From contig CM049314.1 in the NCBI GenBank assembly GCA_026874595.1, positions 13,260,729 through 13,324,728 of the forward strand: a stretch of 64,000 nt of DNA, given 5' to 3'. The position numbers were made by a program, and so were the translations under genes. This DNA comes from Sipunculus nudus. Its lineage: Eukaryota > Annelida > Sipuncula > Golfingiida > Sipunculidae. The notes under the pieces were generated by a model. It had not been told where the DNA came from. It saw only the letters and a list, made by a program, of their open reading frames with translations, and ran no database searches. Below are positions 33,861-46,672 of the stretch, one piece after another. Within the stretch, counting starts at the first letter, position 1, and every line of letters begins with the position of its first letter.

Positions 33861-36800
33861 CTTAATTCTGGTTCTTACATAAGCAAGAATGTAGTCATTT
33901 GAGTTGTACAAGAGGTATGCATATTTCTTTATGTTATAAATGTGCTTATTTCAATCATGTGATTCTGGTAAACCCTCATACTTCTGTGTGTTTTATTATT
34001 TGATACGTTTTCTTTATCATTAGAATACGAACAGGCATCAAGTTTACACAAATGTAGTTAGGTATAATATTTGGCAAATGTTTGTTTTACAATAATCAGA
34101 TATGTGAAAAAAGACTTCCATATCAATTCAGTCATTCTGTCAAATAAAATGAGTTTTCAGTAATTTTGTAGATTGCCAGAAATTTTCAGGCATTTTACAT
34201 ATTGCCGGAAATTTTCAGGCATTTCACAAACTGACTGAAATTACACATTGACTATAACAAATATATATATATATATACGTTTTATTTACATTTGTTTTAT
34301 TTTAAATATTATATAAAAAACTACAATAATAAAAGAATTTTATCATTTTCACCTACAGTAAAACTTTTGTTAAAAATATGTCTGCAGGTCAAGACAGTCT
34401 CTGTTATTTGCAAGTTACCTGAATGAGCTTCTTTTTGGGCAATACATCAAGATGGTTGAATGGAAGTGCTCCAGGAGACTGGTGTGTCTGAAACAAAAGC
34501 AATCATGAGACAGTTACATTTTCTTTTCTCAAGCTGTGCCTAATGCCCTTAATAGTACTTGCCCTACATCCTCCGGCCCTTACACTGTACAAAGTCAGTC
34601 CTAAAAGCCCTGTACACTTTCACAAGCATCAGCCAAACTGGAAAGAACCACAGCCTTTTATTTGTTTAAAAATTTGGGCCTGAAACCCTGTGGTGAGGGT
34701 GTTTCATAAATAAAATTCAGCATTTCTAGATGCTGCCAACAAATTAATCTATAAATAAATCTTTGGTAACTAACCAGCTTTACACCTAAGCATATTATAT
34801 TTCAATATCATGAAATGAAAGAAATGTTTGCACTGTGGAAGCTTTCACACTGAACTATAGTGCCTATTATTTCATGAATGATTTGTTGTATTCTTGCATA
34901 TGACAATTATTAACCTACTGAAAACATGACAACACAGACATAACAATTTGTACCTGAAGTTTCTGATGTATTTCAGATTTCTTAGTATATTCACCGACAT
35001 AACTTCTTTCACCACAGCTTTATGAGCCGGTGACTCTGGCTGTAGCCACGGCTTCTGCGTTTCACTTGGTGGCAAGGGCAGTGGATGGTTGCAGTGGCCC
35101 TCAGTCAGGTCATACATGGTGGCCATCCAAGTATGAACATTGCAGATGTGGTGTAAAACTGTAACCCAGTTTTCCTTAAATAAATACACAAAAGGTTCAT
35201 TGTCAAATAGTTGTAGTAGCTGCATTATTTTCTAAGACCGCTTTTATCTGGATACAAAGTATTTTTACTGCAACAGCATTATCTAAATTCTAATAGATAT
35301 TTTTTTTTTTTTTGCTGATTTTGTATCTGGTGGTTATAAGTTGTACTGTAATACAATGAATCACATACTGCTTATCAGGATCTTTCATATTTCCATATTT
35401 TTACAAACTAAGCTGTAAATGATTTATTGCAAAAAAACTGTGGCTTATGTTATATTTTAAACATTTAAATGGGTAAAATTGAAAAAAAGCTTTAACTGGA
35501 AACCATTATTATGTCTATAGATATGCCTAAGTATGTTTATATATTAATATATACCTTTAGATGCTGTTCATTCCCTTTACAGTTCTGTGCACAATGCCAA
35601 AGGTGGTTCCTGATTGGCTGCACCCACTGGAATATGTCACCACATCCTCTCTGTTTACCAGCCTAACAAATGATAAAAGATATATTTAACAAGTACCTCA
35701 AAGATATATACAGGTTACACAGAAACAAGTACCTCAAAGGTACATACAGCATACACAGAATTTTGATATTGAATGCATGTTTTTAAATGATAATTATAAA
35801 TCAAAGTATCTGTAGTCATGTTTTTTTTAATTAATTACATACAGGTCACTGAATATATAACCAAAATATTAGCTGCATGATGTTTAAATTGAAACTTGAA
35901 TAATTTATGTAAAACAATTAATTCCTTTAATATTACTTTTATTTACCAAACAGTTCTCCTGCAAAATTTACAGGAAGCTGGGTACTCACTGCAATTAATT
36001 TCTTTGTCAGGGACTTGCTCATGTGCCACACATCAAACTGGTGTAGGATGTCAGTGTGCACATTTTCCAAAGAAAACAAACATACAAAAACAACCTTTAT
36101 CTCAAGCTTTTGTTTGGAAAGCTGGTGCAATAGGGCTCAGCATGGACAAAGAAACACCAAATTAGAAAATCAGTGTGTTACAATTTGGAACATTAAATAC
36201 ACATTACACCTAAAGCCTGTGCATAGCTGCTGGGAGTTCAGATCCTGTAATAATTTCTAAGAGAAATCTGAAATCTCTGGGGTTGCACCGTAATATATCA
36301 TCCACTTGTTGTTGTTTACATTCAAACCGAGTGGAATTTGTTTTTCCTTAATATCAGCTTATAATTAAATATAGATAAATTTTACATTAAAACTGTCAGT
36401 TCAATTTATAAAGTAAAAGTTACAGACAGTTCCTTTTGCAGCACTATCGAATGGTATATTTAGTGTAAAATAACTCACTCATTAGAGCCTTTATTTGTGG
36501 ATGGGCATCTGTCACAATCTCTGCAACAGCAGCTTTCTCTCTGATCTCATTGAGAGCTCTGGTGAAGCCGATCTTTTCCATGTTGGGGCTCTTCCCATCA
36601 GCTTCACGGACATCCACCACTTGGAGGGACAATATATTCCCAGTGGCCACATCCATCATGCTGTAAGTGCAGTATTGAGCACTATAGCCTGGTGAGTCGT
36701 TCCTCCCATCTCCTGCTAGTACCAGAGGCTCTGAGGCAGCATTTAACAACAAACTCTCTTGCATATCTGTCCAGTAGCGCTGCACTGCTGGATACACATA

Positions 36801-39800
36801 AAGTCTCTGAATACTGGAAAGAAATTAAGAATGGTGGTGTTGATATGGAAAACTTCGGTAGAAAGTGTGCACATTACACTCTGCTTTTCTAAATATATCT
36901 TGCTAATGGGAATAATGAAAGAGTGACATCTTAGAATAGAAATTTAATAGTAAACAAGAACTGTGTCAGGAATGGTTGAAAACAGGTTGATTATTCTGAA
37001 TAAATAATTTTTTAACTTAATAAATATTGATTTATATATACAATGCATTGATAAATGAATTATGAATATATTTTGAATAACATGGATATATTAAGTCACC
37101 AAAGTTTCAGTTAATTAGCTGTTAATGATTAGTATGCTTTACATGTAGGCATGTTTTTAATATAAAATAAGTTATTGAAATATATAGTGGAAGTTCAGCT
37201 AACCGGTAGTGACTATCCTTGTTAATGAATCCTAGTTTTAAAAACTTGGCCATCAGAGCTACTTTTGTGTAGCTATTGCCTGATATAATAAGGCAAGCTG
37301 GGACAAGGATGTTCCCAGCAAACATTCCGGTCGTTCTTGGCTGAGATGTCCAGGAGCCCGCATGGTGACTGCTGTCTGATGGACACCGCCAAGACACTAT
37401 CAAGCAGGTTCCCACCATCTTGTTTGTAAACTCCAACCCGTTTCTACACTTGCAGCATTTATTGCCAACAGCAGCTTCCACAAGTTTCAACACAGAAGGC
37501 ATAAAGGCAATGCACTTCTGAGTTGAAATAGCCTCGTCTATTTCCACTTTATCTGGCCCAAATTTGGTATTGGCACCACTGTTGTTCATAGGAACTTCCC
37601 AATCAGGATCTTCAAAATCAGCAGCCACATCATCCTCACTGGATCTAAGAAAATATTTTTTAGAAAGTATCAAACAGTTTAGCACTGAATAACTAATATA
37701 ATTATCATATTCTACAAATAAGTTTTTCTCATGACAGGTGCAGTTTATTTTGAGACTAAAAAAATAAACAGTCTTACTTTTGATATATCCTTTTTGTATT
37801 TTTTTTTCAACAATTTGAAAAAATTCCTCATATTTTATGTATACTGCAGTGACAAAGATACTGATATTAACTGTAAGAATATTACATGCATGAAAGATTA
37901 AATCATATTAACTCATGGCATTTCTATAGACTTACACCTCATCCTCTGCACAATCAGCGCTATCGTCTGAACCCAAATCATCCAAAGCCTCAATACCACT
38001 CAGATCACCCTCTTCTATGTACTCACTACAAGGTAAACGTTTATTGTGACTGTGAATAGGTAAACACGAGACTGTAGACAGCTTGGTATGATGAACAATC
38101 ATTAAACATTATAGTTAAACATACTACATCACAAGAACTGCTGGACAAGGAGCTAGTATTTGAGAATATGCATAATAATAATTAACTAAACACTGGATAA
38201 TAAGCAATGTATGTATTTTGTTTTAAATCATCAAAAGCACATGAAAGGTTGTTTCAGCACTTGTACATGATTTGTGCTAGTCACAGATTAAGGACATATA
38301 TATGGTTTATAAACAAAAAGCAATAAAGCATACCTGAATGTAACAGGGCCTGTACCACCTCTGCTTGGTGTTGATGTGACCAATCCTAGTCTTGCTCTTG
38401 GATTTATTCTAGGCACTGCCAAAACAGGACTCATGACCGGATCTGTTTCTTGGCCTGATAACAAAAAAAAATTATAATAAATTTTATATGTCCAACCTGC
38501 ACTTGAAAGTGGCCAATACTGCAGTAACCAGGAGTGAACAGAAATGAAGCTTTGCTTGTTATATATCTTAAAATTCAAGAAATGCACAATTCCATGAGAA
38601 GTTAACGGGTGAAACAAAACTGCCGGTACCTATTTAAGCCCATGTATAATCCAATTCCAAAAGTACACACAGTACCAGTTGTTTACAATTCAACTGCAGA
38701 ATTACTGTCATAAGACTTGTAATTAAATATCATGGTTACAGAATTGAAAATGTAAATGATACGTGACATACTTGGTGTCATTGTACCAGTCAATGGAAGC
38801 CTGATTGCCCTTTCCGACCTGAAAATAAGAGAAATTGTGAAGAATGTTATATATGGGAATTGTAAACTTATTATCTTTTTACGGTATATCATACCATAGC
38901 AGTTATAATTCAGTGATCTTTGTAATCAAAATCATATTCTGTAAATAAACAAATTCAGATTGAACATTTGTAACCCGAACAGGTGATATTCAAAACTTTT
39001 AAAAGCATTCTTTTATTGGAGCAGATGTTTCTTTTGTGATTATGAATTGAAGACATGGGACTATCTTTTCATGTATTTTTATGGAACCTGGAAAGTATTC
39101 ATGCTAATGGCAAATGAATAGTCTGTGTTTCTAATGCATCCTGATACTTGGAATGTCCAAATGATTAATGACTACCGGTACCCCAGCATGGCTGGTTTAT
39201 CCTAGACATGACAGGAATGCAGTGACCTGGTAACCTAAGGTCAGGAAAAGGGCAGCCCCTGACCCAGATCTTTTGACACAAACAAGTTATAATATAGTTT
39301 GATAAACTTCATGTTTTTGTGCTTTGTCTATAAAATAAATTTGAAAGTGCTGATATATATATTAACATCATGTATTTTTATCAATTTATATTCCAAATAT
39401 AAATCTAGTTATTAACAATTTACTTTAACAATCAGTCTGTGGTATTAGAATGATATGCGAGTTTTAGGTAGCCAAGACTTCCTGATCAATACAATTTTTT
39501 TAACCATCTCTGGCTTAGGTTGAGAACATATGACATACTTATCTAATGGCTTCACAGGGGTTTCATGAATATATGGCTGTCCTGGATATAGTCCTGGCTG
39601 CTTGGGGGGTACATATAGCACCTCTTCTTCATTCTCCCTTCCACCACTTTCAGACCCAAAGCTCTGGTAAAGCTGGTACTTCTGTGTACCTGATGTCGAG
39701 GCCTCACTAGCGCTAAAATATCATTAAAGCCACACTAAGATTTTAATAACTTAATTGGTTATCGTTGTACTATAAACTTCATGAAAGATTATGTATCACT

Positions 39801-40738
39801 ATCACAGTATCTAAGCTCGATTTACTTATACTGCCTCCAAAATTTGGAGTTGCATCCTGTGACAGATTGTAATATGATTATCACGTGTATCCAGTGTTTA
39901 ATAAAAAATTCAATTTGCCACCAGTGTCTATCAATGTCAAAAATGAAAATTTCACATTCTAGTGCAGTGTAACTATAGATCTATCTTCTGAACAAAAAGA
40001 ATGACTCGATCAAGTGCCTTGAGTTGTACTTGAAATGTACAGAACCAAAATTAATTTTTTTTTAAATAGAAGAAGAATGGTGAAATATGTCTTCTTATGA
40101 AAATGGTAAATAAGTGCAGTACATGTGACTTTGCCAAAAGCTGGCTTCCTTACTGATTGTCTTGGGGCCTGACGTTGGTATTCAATTCAAGTACGTATGT
40201 AACTTCAGTCTAGGCCAGGACAACCTTACTGATGGTCTGTCCTTTTTTTTCTTGCCCCAACCTGGAACCTACTTGATGTCTGAATGGTGATTTTATCACT
40301 CAACATGCAAATATTTCTAAAAGATTCACATAAAAGAAAAAAAATCATACTTGATTCATACGAAAATAAATAAGTGTAAATAATGCCAGTTTGCGGCATA
40401 TCAACTATACTGCACATTTACCAATACTATTTGTACTGCCTGTTAAAAGTTGTTAAAAACATGCCTCACCTCTCTTGTACTTGGTCGGGGCAAACGGAGG
40501 AATGAGACAATGGCATATGAAAGCACCTCGCCTCGTTCACAGCCAAGAGATGGAGAGCCCGTTCTGACGCGGACTTGTATCCTTCAAGGATCCGCTGCCT
40601 CTCCCATTCTTCCCACGCTTCTCCAAGATAAACACGTTTTTGTTCATAACGTTTCTTTCGTATAGCTTCTGCTTCTTTCGCTTCTTTATCAGAAGCATAT
40701 TTTCGTCGTCTTTTCGGAGGGTTATCAGCTGACATCAT
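32727..40738 (-). CDS. Kolobok-like DDE transposase, 13 exons, about 775 aa
   Basis: From the ATG at 40738 (an in-frame ATG also lies at 40780) I placed exons 40470-40738, 39539-39712, 38772-38818, 38334-38454, 37936-38025, 37204-37644, 36479-36813, 35990-36066, 35555-35662, 34954-35174, 34419-34487, 33389-33484 and 32727-33006; the sum is 2,328 bp, a whole number of codons. The N-terminus is basic and helical (PPKRRRKYASDKEAKEAEA). Residues about 234-380 hold a zinc-type cluster (KCCKCRNG...SWRCPSDSSHHAGSW). The catalytic core follows: GDGRND (Asp about 416), IVTDAHPQI (Asp about 483), HQFDVWH, a Cys-rich W..NH.WHC stretch and HTSLLEHFHS (Glu about 634), then ILMYCPKR. All junctions are GT/AG except the acceptor before exon 8, where GG stands at 36067-36068. 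Confidence 0.8.
33130..33388. repeat. Short tandem duplication in transposase intron
   Basis: Two diverged copies of about 88 bp (containing 'gtttaaattc.aatgttac') lie at about 33214-33388, preceded by an 11-base G run near 33149. They lie in the last intron of the transposase gene. Confidence 0.55.
33817..33858. repeat. (TA)n microsatellite in transposase intron
   Basis: TA array in the intron between transposase exons 11 and 12. Confidence 0.9.
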
Positions 40739-40789
40739 GAGACTATAACGAGTCAGATTCCGCACAAGTACGACATGCATAGGTTACCC

Positions 40790-40997
40790 AGCAACAGTTG
40801 TTATGCCGGAAACGTCATTTCACGCCTCTTTTATAGTAAGAGCTAAAACTTGGACGTCCGAGTACAGGTGACGAATACTCATAACCAATCCGTGGGTCAC
40901 AAAAACAACGTCATATTGGTATAAGCATATATCTTTTTCATTATCACCCCAATATTTATATATATATATATGAGATGGATTTTATACATAAGCATTG

Positions 40998-41049
<52 letters not shown>

Positions 41050-41614
41050 TTGGTAAATGATAGATCTTATTCATAATCACCACACTCAAAAATTTGAATG
41101 TACAATTTGCAGTAATATATATAGGTTAGATAGTATGAAACGGTATAAGGAATTAAAAAAACTAATGTTTTTACTATTTTCTAAAATACAACATTACAAT
41201 AACAAGAAATTCGATATAATTTAAAAATTATTCGATTTTTTGTATAAAAATAAATTATAAATGATGATCTGTAATTGCAACTAATGAACATGTGATGTGT
41301 GCAAAAGCTGTAAAAAAATATCCAAGACACCTCTGTTACAATTGACTAAAACATTATTGCATGCATTCAATACATCTCGACTGCTTTACAATACAGGAGC
41401 GTTTATAATTGTAGTACATTTTACATAGAAACATACGGGAAATGTGATTTTTTAATGTTGAACAAAGCAATGAGTTCAGAGTTGCAGCAGTAAAGCATGT
41501 AGTCTAGGTCCACTGAAACATCCGCAACCCGCCTCCGACTTCCGGGTTTTAACCAATTACTAGTTTGAAAAACGAGGACTGCGCCATCTGGTGACTGTTT
41601 CAGGCAGGCCAGCG
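40790..41614 (-). promoter_or_regulatory. Right subterminal region, presumed promoter and leader of the transposase
   Basis: Noncoding sequence between the right terminus and the transposase start, with two (TA)n tracts (about 40957-40972 and 41001-41051) and an AT-rich stretch. The last 100 bp (41515-41614) are GC-richer. A promoter is expected here from gene orientation; no specific element was recognised. Confidence 0.4.
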
Positions 41615-41627
41615 CGAGACTATCCCT

Positions 41628-41631
41628 TTAA
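41628..41631. other. Right TTAA target-site duplication
   Basis: TTAA directly after the terminal CCCT, duplicating 29549-29552. Confidence 0.85.
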
Positions 41632-44600
41632 TAACATTCCATAGGAAATTTTTCTACATGGAAAATTTGAATAAAGGCACCTTTTCGGAGCCTAATTATT
41701 TCTCAAGATCCAGTTTTGTTTTTATGTTTTATGAACGCACTCCGTCGTCCATAGTACACTCCCTCATATATATTAATGGGTAACTCCAAGACTCATACAT
41801 ACATATATGTGTGTATGTATTTTATTCAATATATGTACGAATTTAAAGGACCCAAAGTCGGAATGTTTGTGATGCAAAATCAGAAAAAAAATGCGTGTAG
41901 TTGTGCTAAAAGACACCTCAATTAATAAAAAGCATTCGGCTTTATAAATCTTCATGCTAAACTTAATAAAATGAATGGTTCGATAAACACTACAAAGCAT
42001 AGCATTACGTGGTATTAACCATAATATATAGAGCGAGATATTACTTTACATCACACTGTTTATCATTTAGTCATTAATCTAAAAGATACATGACTGGAAA
42101 AAAGTGAAGAAATGTATCACAAATATACATACTGTCGTTAGTGATATGCCTTTCATATTAACCATGCCTTTTAAACATTTTTAAGGCTGTGCACTTTCAA
42201 AATCTTGATCAGGTGAGCTTTTAAATGTGATGTTATATTTTTCATTTTCAGTTTACACACCGCCACGGGGAGAACCATTAATGTCCGGATTAATTCGACT
42301 AAACTGCCCACTGTAACGATTAAGAGGTGCCGCATCATAAGCTAAACATTATAAAAGTAGAACAACATGGGACTCTACACAACTATTAATTATACGGAAG
42401 TGATATTTATAAAGATAAGAGAATCTCGCCCGCAGGTGCTGCAATTCGGAATAAGCGTTCACAGAACAGTTCATATCTTCAAAGATCGGACATGAATAAT
42501 TTTCATACAGTAATAATTTTTATACACTTACACCTGCGAATGCGGGTCTCATTTGTCCGAAAAGTTGTTAGTGTAACAAAGGTACAATAATATTTAAAAG
42601 TCAAACGCTCACGGTTTTCCAGAAAACATTTCGATTATGTCATGGTTCTTGTATTCGAGAAATATGACAGTAAAACTGAAAACCTTATGAAGCACACTTT
42701 TATATGTCAGGATTTCAAACAATATTATTAGCTTCTTTGGGTCAACTCCAATCGTGAATGTACTAGAACTACGACATTACATCCAACTGACCAGTCAAAT
42801 TAAGAGCACATAGTATCAGGGATAAGGAAAGAGATGACACGTTTTGACAGTTTTCAGAAGTTTCAGATAAAGCTGCTCATCGAATTCGATTAATTTGTTT
42901 GCAAGATGGTGTACCTGAACACATTAATATTATAGGACGCTTGATGTTAAGGATAGGCAGAGACAACAGACTTACAAAGACAGTACAAAATAATATTGAT
43001 TGGAAACGACAAAAAAATATTTCATGATTTTACGACAAAGTATGAGGCTTGAATATACTTCATCTGCTTTCCGTTCTCTTTGTTAAAACGAATTATACAG
43101 AACTTTTGTGGAGTCACTTCAGTTTGTTTGATACCGACGATGCTTATGCACAGGTTACATATCAGATCGTTAACAGGAAAACATTTATACAATCCGTTGA
43201 TGGATTATAAATAAATGGGGAATGAAAAGTATTAGGAATATATTTATGAAAGTCTATTTTTCGTATCCACGAAAGCTGTTCACTACTCACAGCAATTTTT
43301 TTTTCAGAGGGATGTGGAGTCTATAAATTTCCTGGATTTATGTTTCTGGTTATTAATATTTACTCACGCAGTTAAATACCTCTCAACAATACAATTACTG
43401 TCATAATAAAAAGGCAATCTGATAATTCGGCCTTTTTGTGATGTGAGGTTGGCTACATTTATATACAATGCTTTTGATTCCAGATTAAACATTTTATTTC
43501 GACCTGGGCACATTATGTTATTATTCAAACACGTACCTAAGACAGGGAAAGGCAGTGTGTGAGATTCCCGCTCTATACAAAAGTTTGTGATATTTTTAAA
43601 TTTAGTTATCACCTTAAAGTTGAATAAACCCCTTTTATAGCAATTTTACCATTTACATTTCCTACTTAAATACGTTTTGCACCAGTATTCCTCTGCCATA
43701 AGTACGGAAGCCTTTATCTGAATGGATCGAGAACACATCTGATGAGTCCATCTAATGAAATTTATTCCAAAATATACAAAAAAAGATTAAGGATATGATT
43801 ATTTTTTTTATTCCGAAAGATACCAATCAGATTAATCATGAACCTCGGCGAGTTGAGCACCATTTGTCCTCACCAATGCCATTATATCAGTTGGGATTTT
43901 CCGATACAGAGAAAAATCTTACAACGTCCAAGGGGATATGCCTTGCGTCACTCCTATCTTAATCTTGAAAACATTGCCATTGTGACCCTTCAAAAATGAA
44001 CTCCAACCTATCGGTTCCCGAAGATTACCCTAGGGAACTTTTCTATGAAACATATATTGGGACCCGATACACTTCAGATTTCCATATGAGCTGATGTACC
44101 TCAATATATGAAAAAAACTAGATTACGAATATCATGAAAGTTTCATCATGACTAAATATTGTAATTGAGTGAATTGCAAGCTAATCGCATTAGCAATGCC
44201 GGTAATCTAAATTAATGGCTACCTATGCCATTCTGAGCGCTGTTCGGTTTGTTCCAGTAGAGTACCTGGCACTACATTGAATTACATAATGTTGGTATTA
44301 GAAGCCGTTTGGTTCGTCTCATTTGTATATAGATTTAGCATTGTTTTAAGCACATGAAGTAATGGGTGTTTTAAAATTGCTGCAAGATTGATTCCAATAG
44401 TCCAGGAGAGGAGATCTTCAGTTCTATATTTGATCAGTATTGTTTCATACTGTATCTGTCTGTTCTAGAACTCTTCATCGTAATGAAAAAAACTGAATCC
44501 AGCAGAAACTGCAACGTAAAACCTTCCACCTTGTAGGATGAAACTGACAGGAATAATTTCCAATATAATAAAATGTTTAAGAAACCATATTAAAGTTAAG

Positions 44601-44777
44601 AAGTATGTTTGTAATAACTTAAGTATTCAGTGGCAAAGTGTATCAAATAGGTATTTTTGAAAAAATGAGTTTATATGTATGATACTATGTTTATAATTAT
44701 ATCCATGAGTTGCATGATTTGCTCATTTAATCTTCAAAACGCAGAAATTTAAATCAATTTAACTGCTCATTAAGCGC

Positions 44778-44840
<63 letters not shown>

Positions 44841-45037
44841 GTTATATATATATATATATATTAATATATTTATATACTTCGGAAACTAAATGACAGATAA
44901 AACCTTTTCTGTAGACTTATGTATTTATTTTATTCGAGCTTTCGAAACTGACAGGTTTTGTCCTGGGGTGGACATCTCTCATTTATTTTCTCAAGTACAC
45001 TGAGATAAACTAACACTGTCCAACAACTTTAAATATA

Positions 45038-45070
<33 letters not shown>

Positions 45071-45565
45071 TAATATAATTAATGCCTATCAATATTTTCT
45101 GTATGATGTGTTAATTTTAACCTTGCAATTTGCCGTTGGTTACACGATACCCTTGACATTTATTTAAGACATTTTTTAGTCTGAAATTTTCTGACAATTG
45201 CATCATACTTAAATGTTACTTTAGACAAAATATTTTTTGTTGGAGATTTCTGAAAAGAGGATCCTTTGGATCCTGTATTATTATTCCAGGGCAGAATTTA
45301 AATGTTTCATTTTAATTTAACATACATTAGGACATGGGATATTCATTAATAACCACACAAACCTCCCCTATCTCGTCACTTGCATATCTATTTACATTCA
45401 TGTCTGTTATGTAAGTTATAGCAACAAGAGAAAAAAAGGATCATGTTACTTTATGTCTCAAGTTGAAACCACGAGTAAATAAAGGTCTCTTATACAAACG
45501 TTATTATTATTTTCGAGAGATAAGTACTGTGTTGGTTATTTATATAAAGTGATGGTAAATAGTTT
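41632..45565. other. 5' spacer of LRR-Ig locus 4 in unit B
   Basis: Counterpart of 15413-19335, including the cassette-flank repeat at 41965-42490, a (TA)n array at 44782-44860 and another at 45032-45070. From about 42860 to 45530 it is nearly identical to unit A. No gene is seen. Confidence 0.55.
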
Positions 45566-45652
45566 CGTATAAATGTCTGTGTTACTGCCTTTGAACATTC
45601 AGTTCTAGGCCTGCAGTACACTCCGGCCCAAGCGTGTTCAACCAGGGCAGAA

Positions 45653-46672
45653 ATGTTTAGAGCTAATTTCCTATTGTGCCACTTTGTCCTTTTACTCTGG
45701 CAGGACACCTCTGGCTTCTTATGCCCAAGTGTATGTCGATGCGACAGGTCTGCTGTAAGGTGTAATGGAAGAAATATGACAAGAATTCCGGAAAACATTA
45801 CATTCATGGCAAATGCTATTTTTCTTTCTCGGAACAACATTATGACACTTGCAGCCTTAGAAGGCTACCAAAGTACAAAATTTAATCTCCAGTTCTTTGA
45901 TGTCTCCTACAACAAGCTACGAACTCTGTCCTCTGTTTATTTCCGAAAATTTGATAGATTGGAAAATCTGGTGGTGAGAGGGAATATGATCAATGACATC
46001 AAGAAAGTCATACCATGGCCCGACGGAATAATCTGGGTAGATCTACGGGATAACCACATTCAGTTCCCGGGGTATATAACGCAACTGCCCGTAACCCAGT
46101 TCCTGTCGCTGGAAGGGAATAAACTAAACTGCGTTTGTAAAGTGGATAGCTTTGCAGCTCTCTTCTGGAAGAAGGATATAAATATCGATTGGACGTGTGC
46201 ATTCCCAAGTAGCATTGCAAATTTTAGAAGTACCGTTCGTATCGACTACCATTTAGTGCCAGAATTCAATATACACTCCCCTTTGAGTGCTTTTGAAGTT
46301 GCGTCTGATCTGAACAAAGCTTATGAGAACTTAACCTCCTGTTATCCACCAAAGGTAAGCTGGAATGTTACGGGGGAAAATGCAGTTTGTGTAGCTCACG
46401 GCTTGCCTGAACCGGATGTGTATGTTGAAAGTCCTAGGCAAACAATCACTGGAATAGGAAATGTAACCCTGTTGCAGCTCCAAAATGGACGGCATTATTG
46501 CACTGCTAAGAATATGATTGGTAAAAGTGCAAGTGTGGTGATTTTTCAAATCTATGTGAAGAGCAAACAAATTCCAAGCGTTCAAGTTCCTCTATCTACC
46601 TCTTTGTCTGGCTTTACTTGGCTGGCCCTTTTCCTTGCTGATATGTGTTGCCATACTCTTGAAATGTTCTGA
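45653..46672 (+). CDS. LRR-Ig receptor 4 (family 1, unit B), best-preserved copy
   Basis: 339 aa, one open frame. Residues 1-21 are a signal peptide. Cys 24, 28, 30 and 37 form an LRR N-cap; about five LRRs span 45-158; an LRR C-cap begins at Cys160-Val-Cys162 with a WTC at 180-182. An Ig domain spans about 228-300 (Cys246; HYCTAKN with Cys283). NxT sites lie near 41, 48, 226, 238 and 270. It would be a secreted or surface recognition protein of LRR-Ig type. After residue 300 the frame differs from the paralogues: relative to pseudogene 2 a two-base loss lies near 46560. The membrane segment (LPLCLALLGWPFSLLICVAILL) and the NNGNNEPIYAELPFTD tail (TAA at 46770-46772) are therefore in another frame, and the product ends in a different, still fairly hydrophobic tail. 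Confidence 0.7.
   Translation: MFRANFLLCHFVLLLWQDTSGFLCPSVCRCDRSAVRCNGRNMTRIPENITFMANAIFLSRNNIMTLAALEGYQSTKFNLQFFDVSYNKLRTLSSVYFRKFDRLENLVVRGNMINDIKKVIPWPDGIIWVDLRDNHIQFPGYITQLPVTQFLSLEGNKLNCVCKVDSFAALFWKKDINIDWTCAFPSSIANFRSTVRIDYHLVPEFNIHSPLSAFEVASDLNKAYENLTSCYPPKVSWNVTGENAVCVAHGLPEPDVYVESPRQTITGIGNVTLLQLQNGRHYCTAKNMIGKSASVVIFQIYVKSKQIPSVQVPLSTSLSGFTWLALFLADMCCHTLEMF

Larger units (their letters stand above)
29553..41627. mobile_element. Two-gene DNA transposon, Kolobok-like, 12,075 bp
   Basis: The ends are AGGGATAGTCTCG (29553-29565) and its exact complement CGAGACTATCCCT (41615-41627), flanked by TTAA. With the TTAA included, the inverted repeat is a perfect 17 bp. TTAA duplication, an AGGG terminus and a DDE transposase with GDGRND, TDAH and HTSLLEHFHS motifs together point to the Kolobok superfamily; the superfamily call rests on remembered features and is not confirmed. 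The element carries two multi-exon genes transcribed inward from the ends and stopping 384 bp apart: the + strand CXC/ballast-domain gene (30095-32342) and the - strand transposase (32727-40738). Unit A holds the empty site. Confidence 0.85.

Noticed and set aside
36015-36260. + strand ORFs at 35896-36260
   Set aside because: Antisense to transposase exon 8 and its flanking introns.
29553-41627. Assignment of the element to piggyBac because of the TTAA target
   Set aside because: The termini do not start with the CCC..-type piggyBac ends, and the transposase motifs (GDGRND, TDAH, HTSLLEHFHS) do not look like piggyBac.
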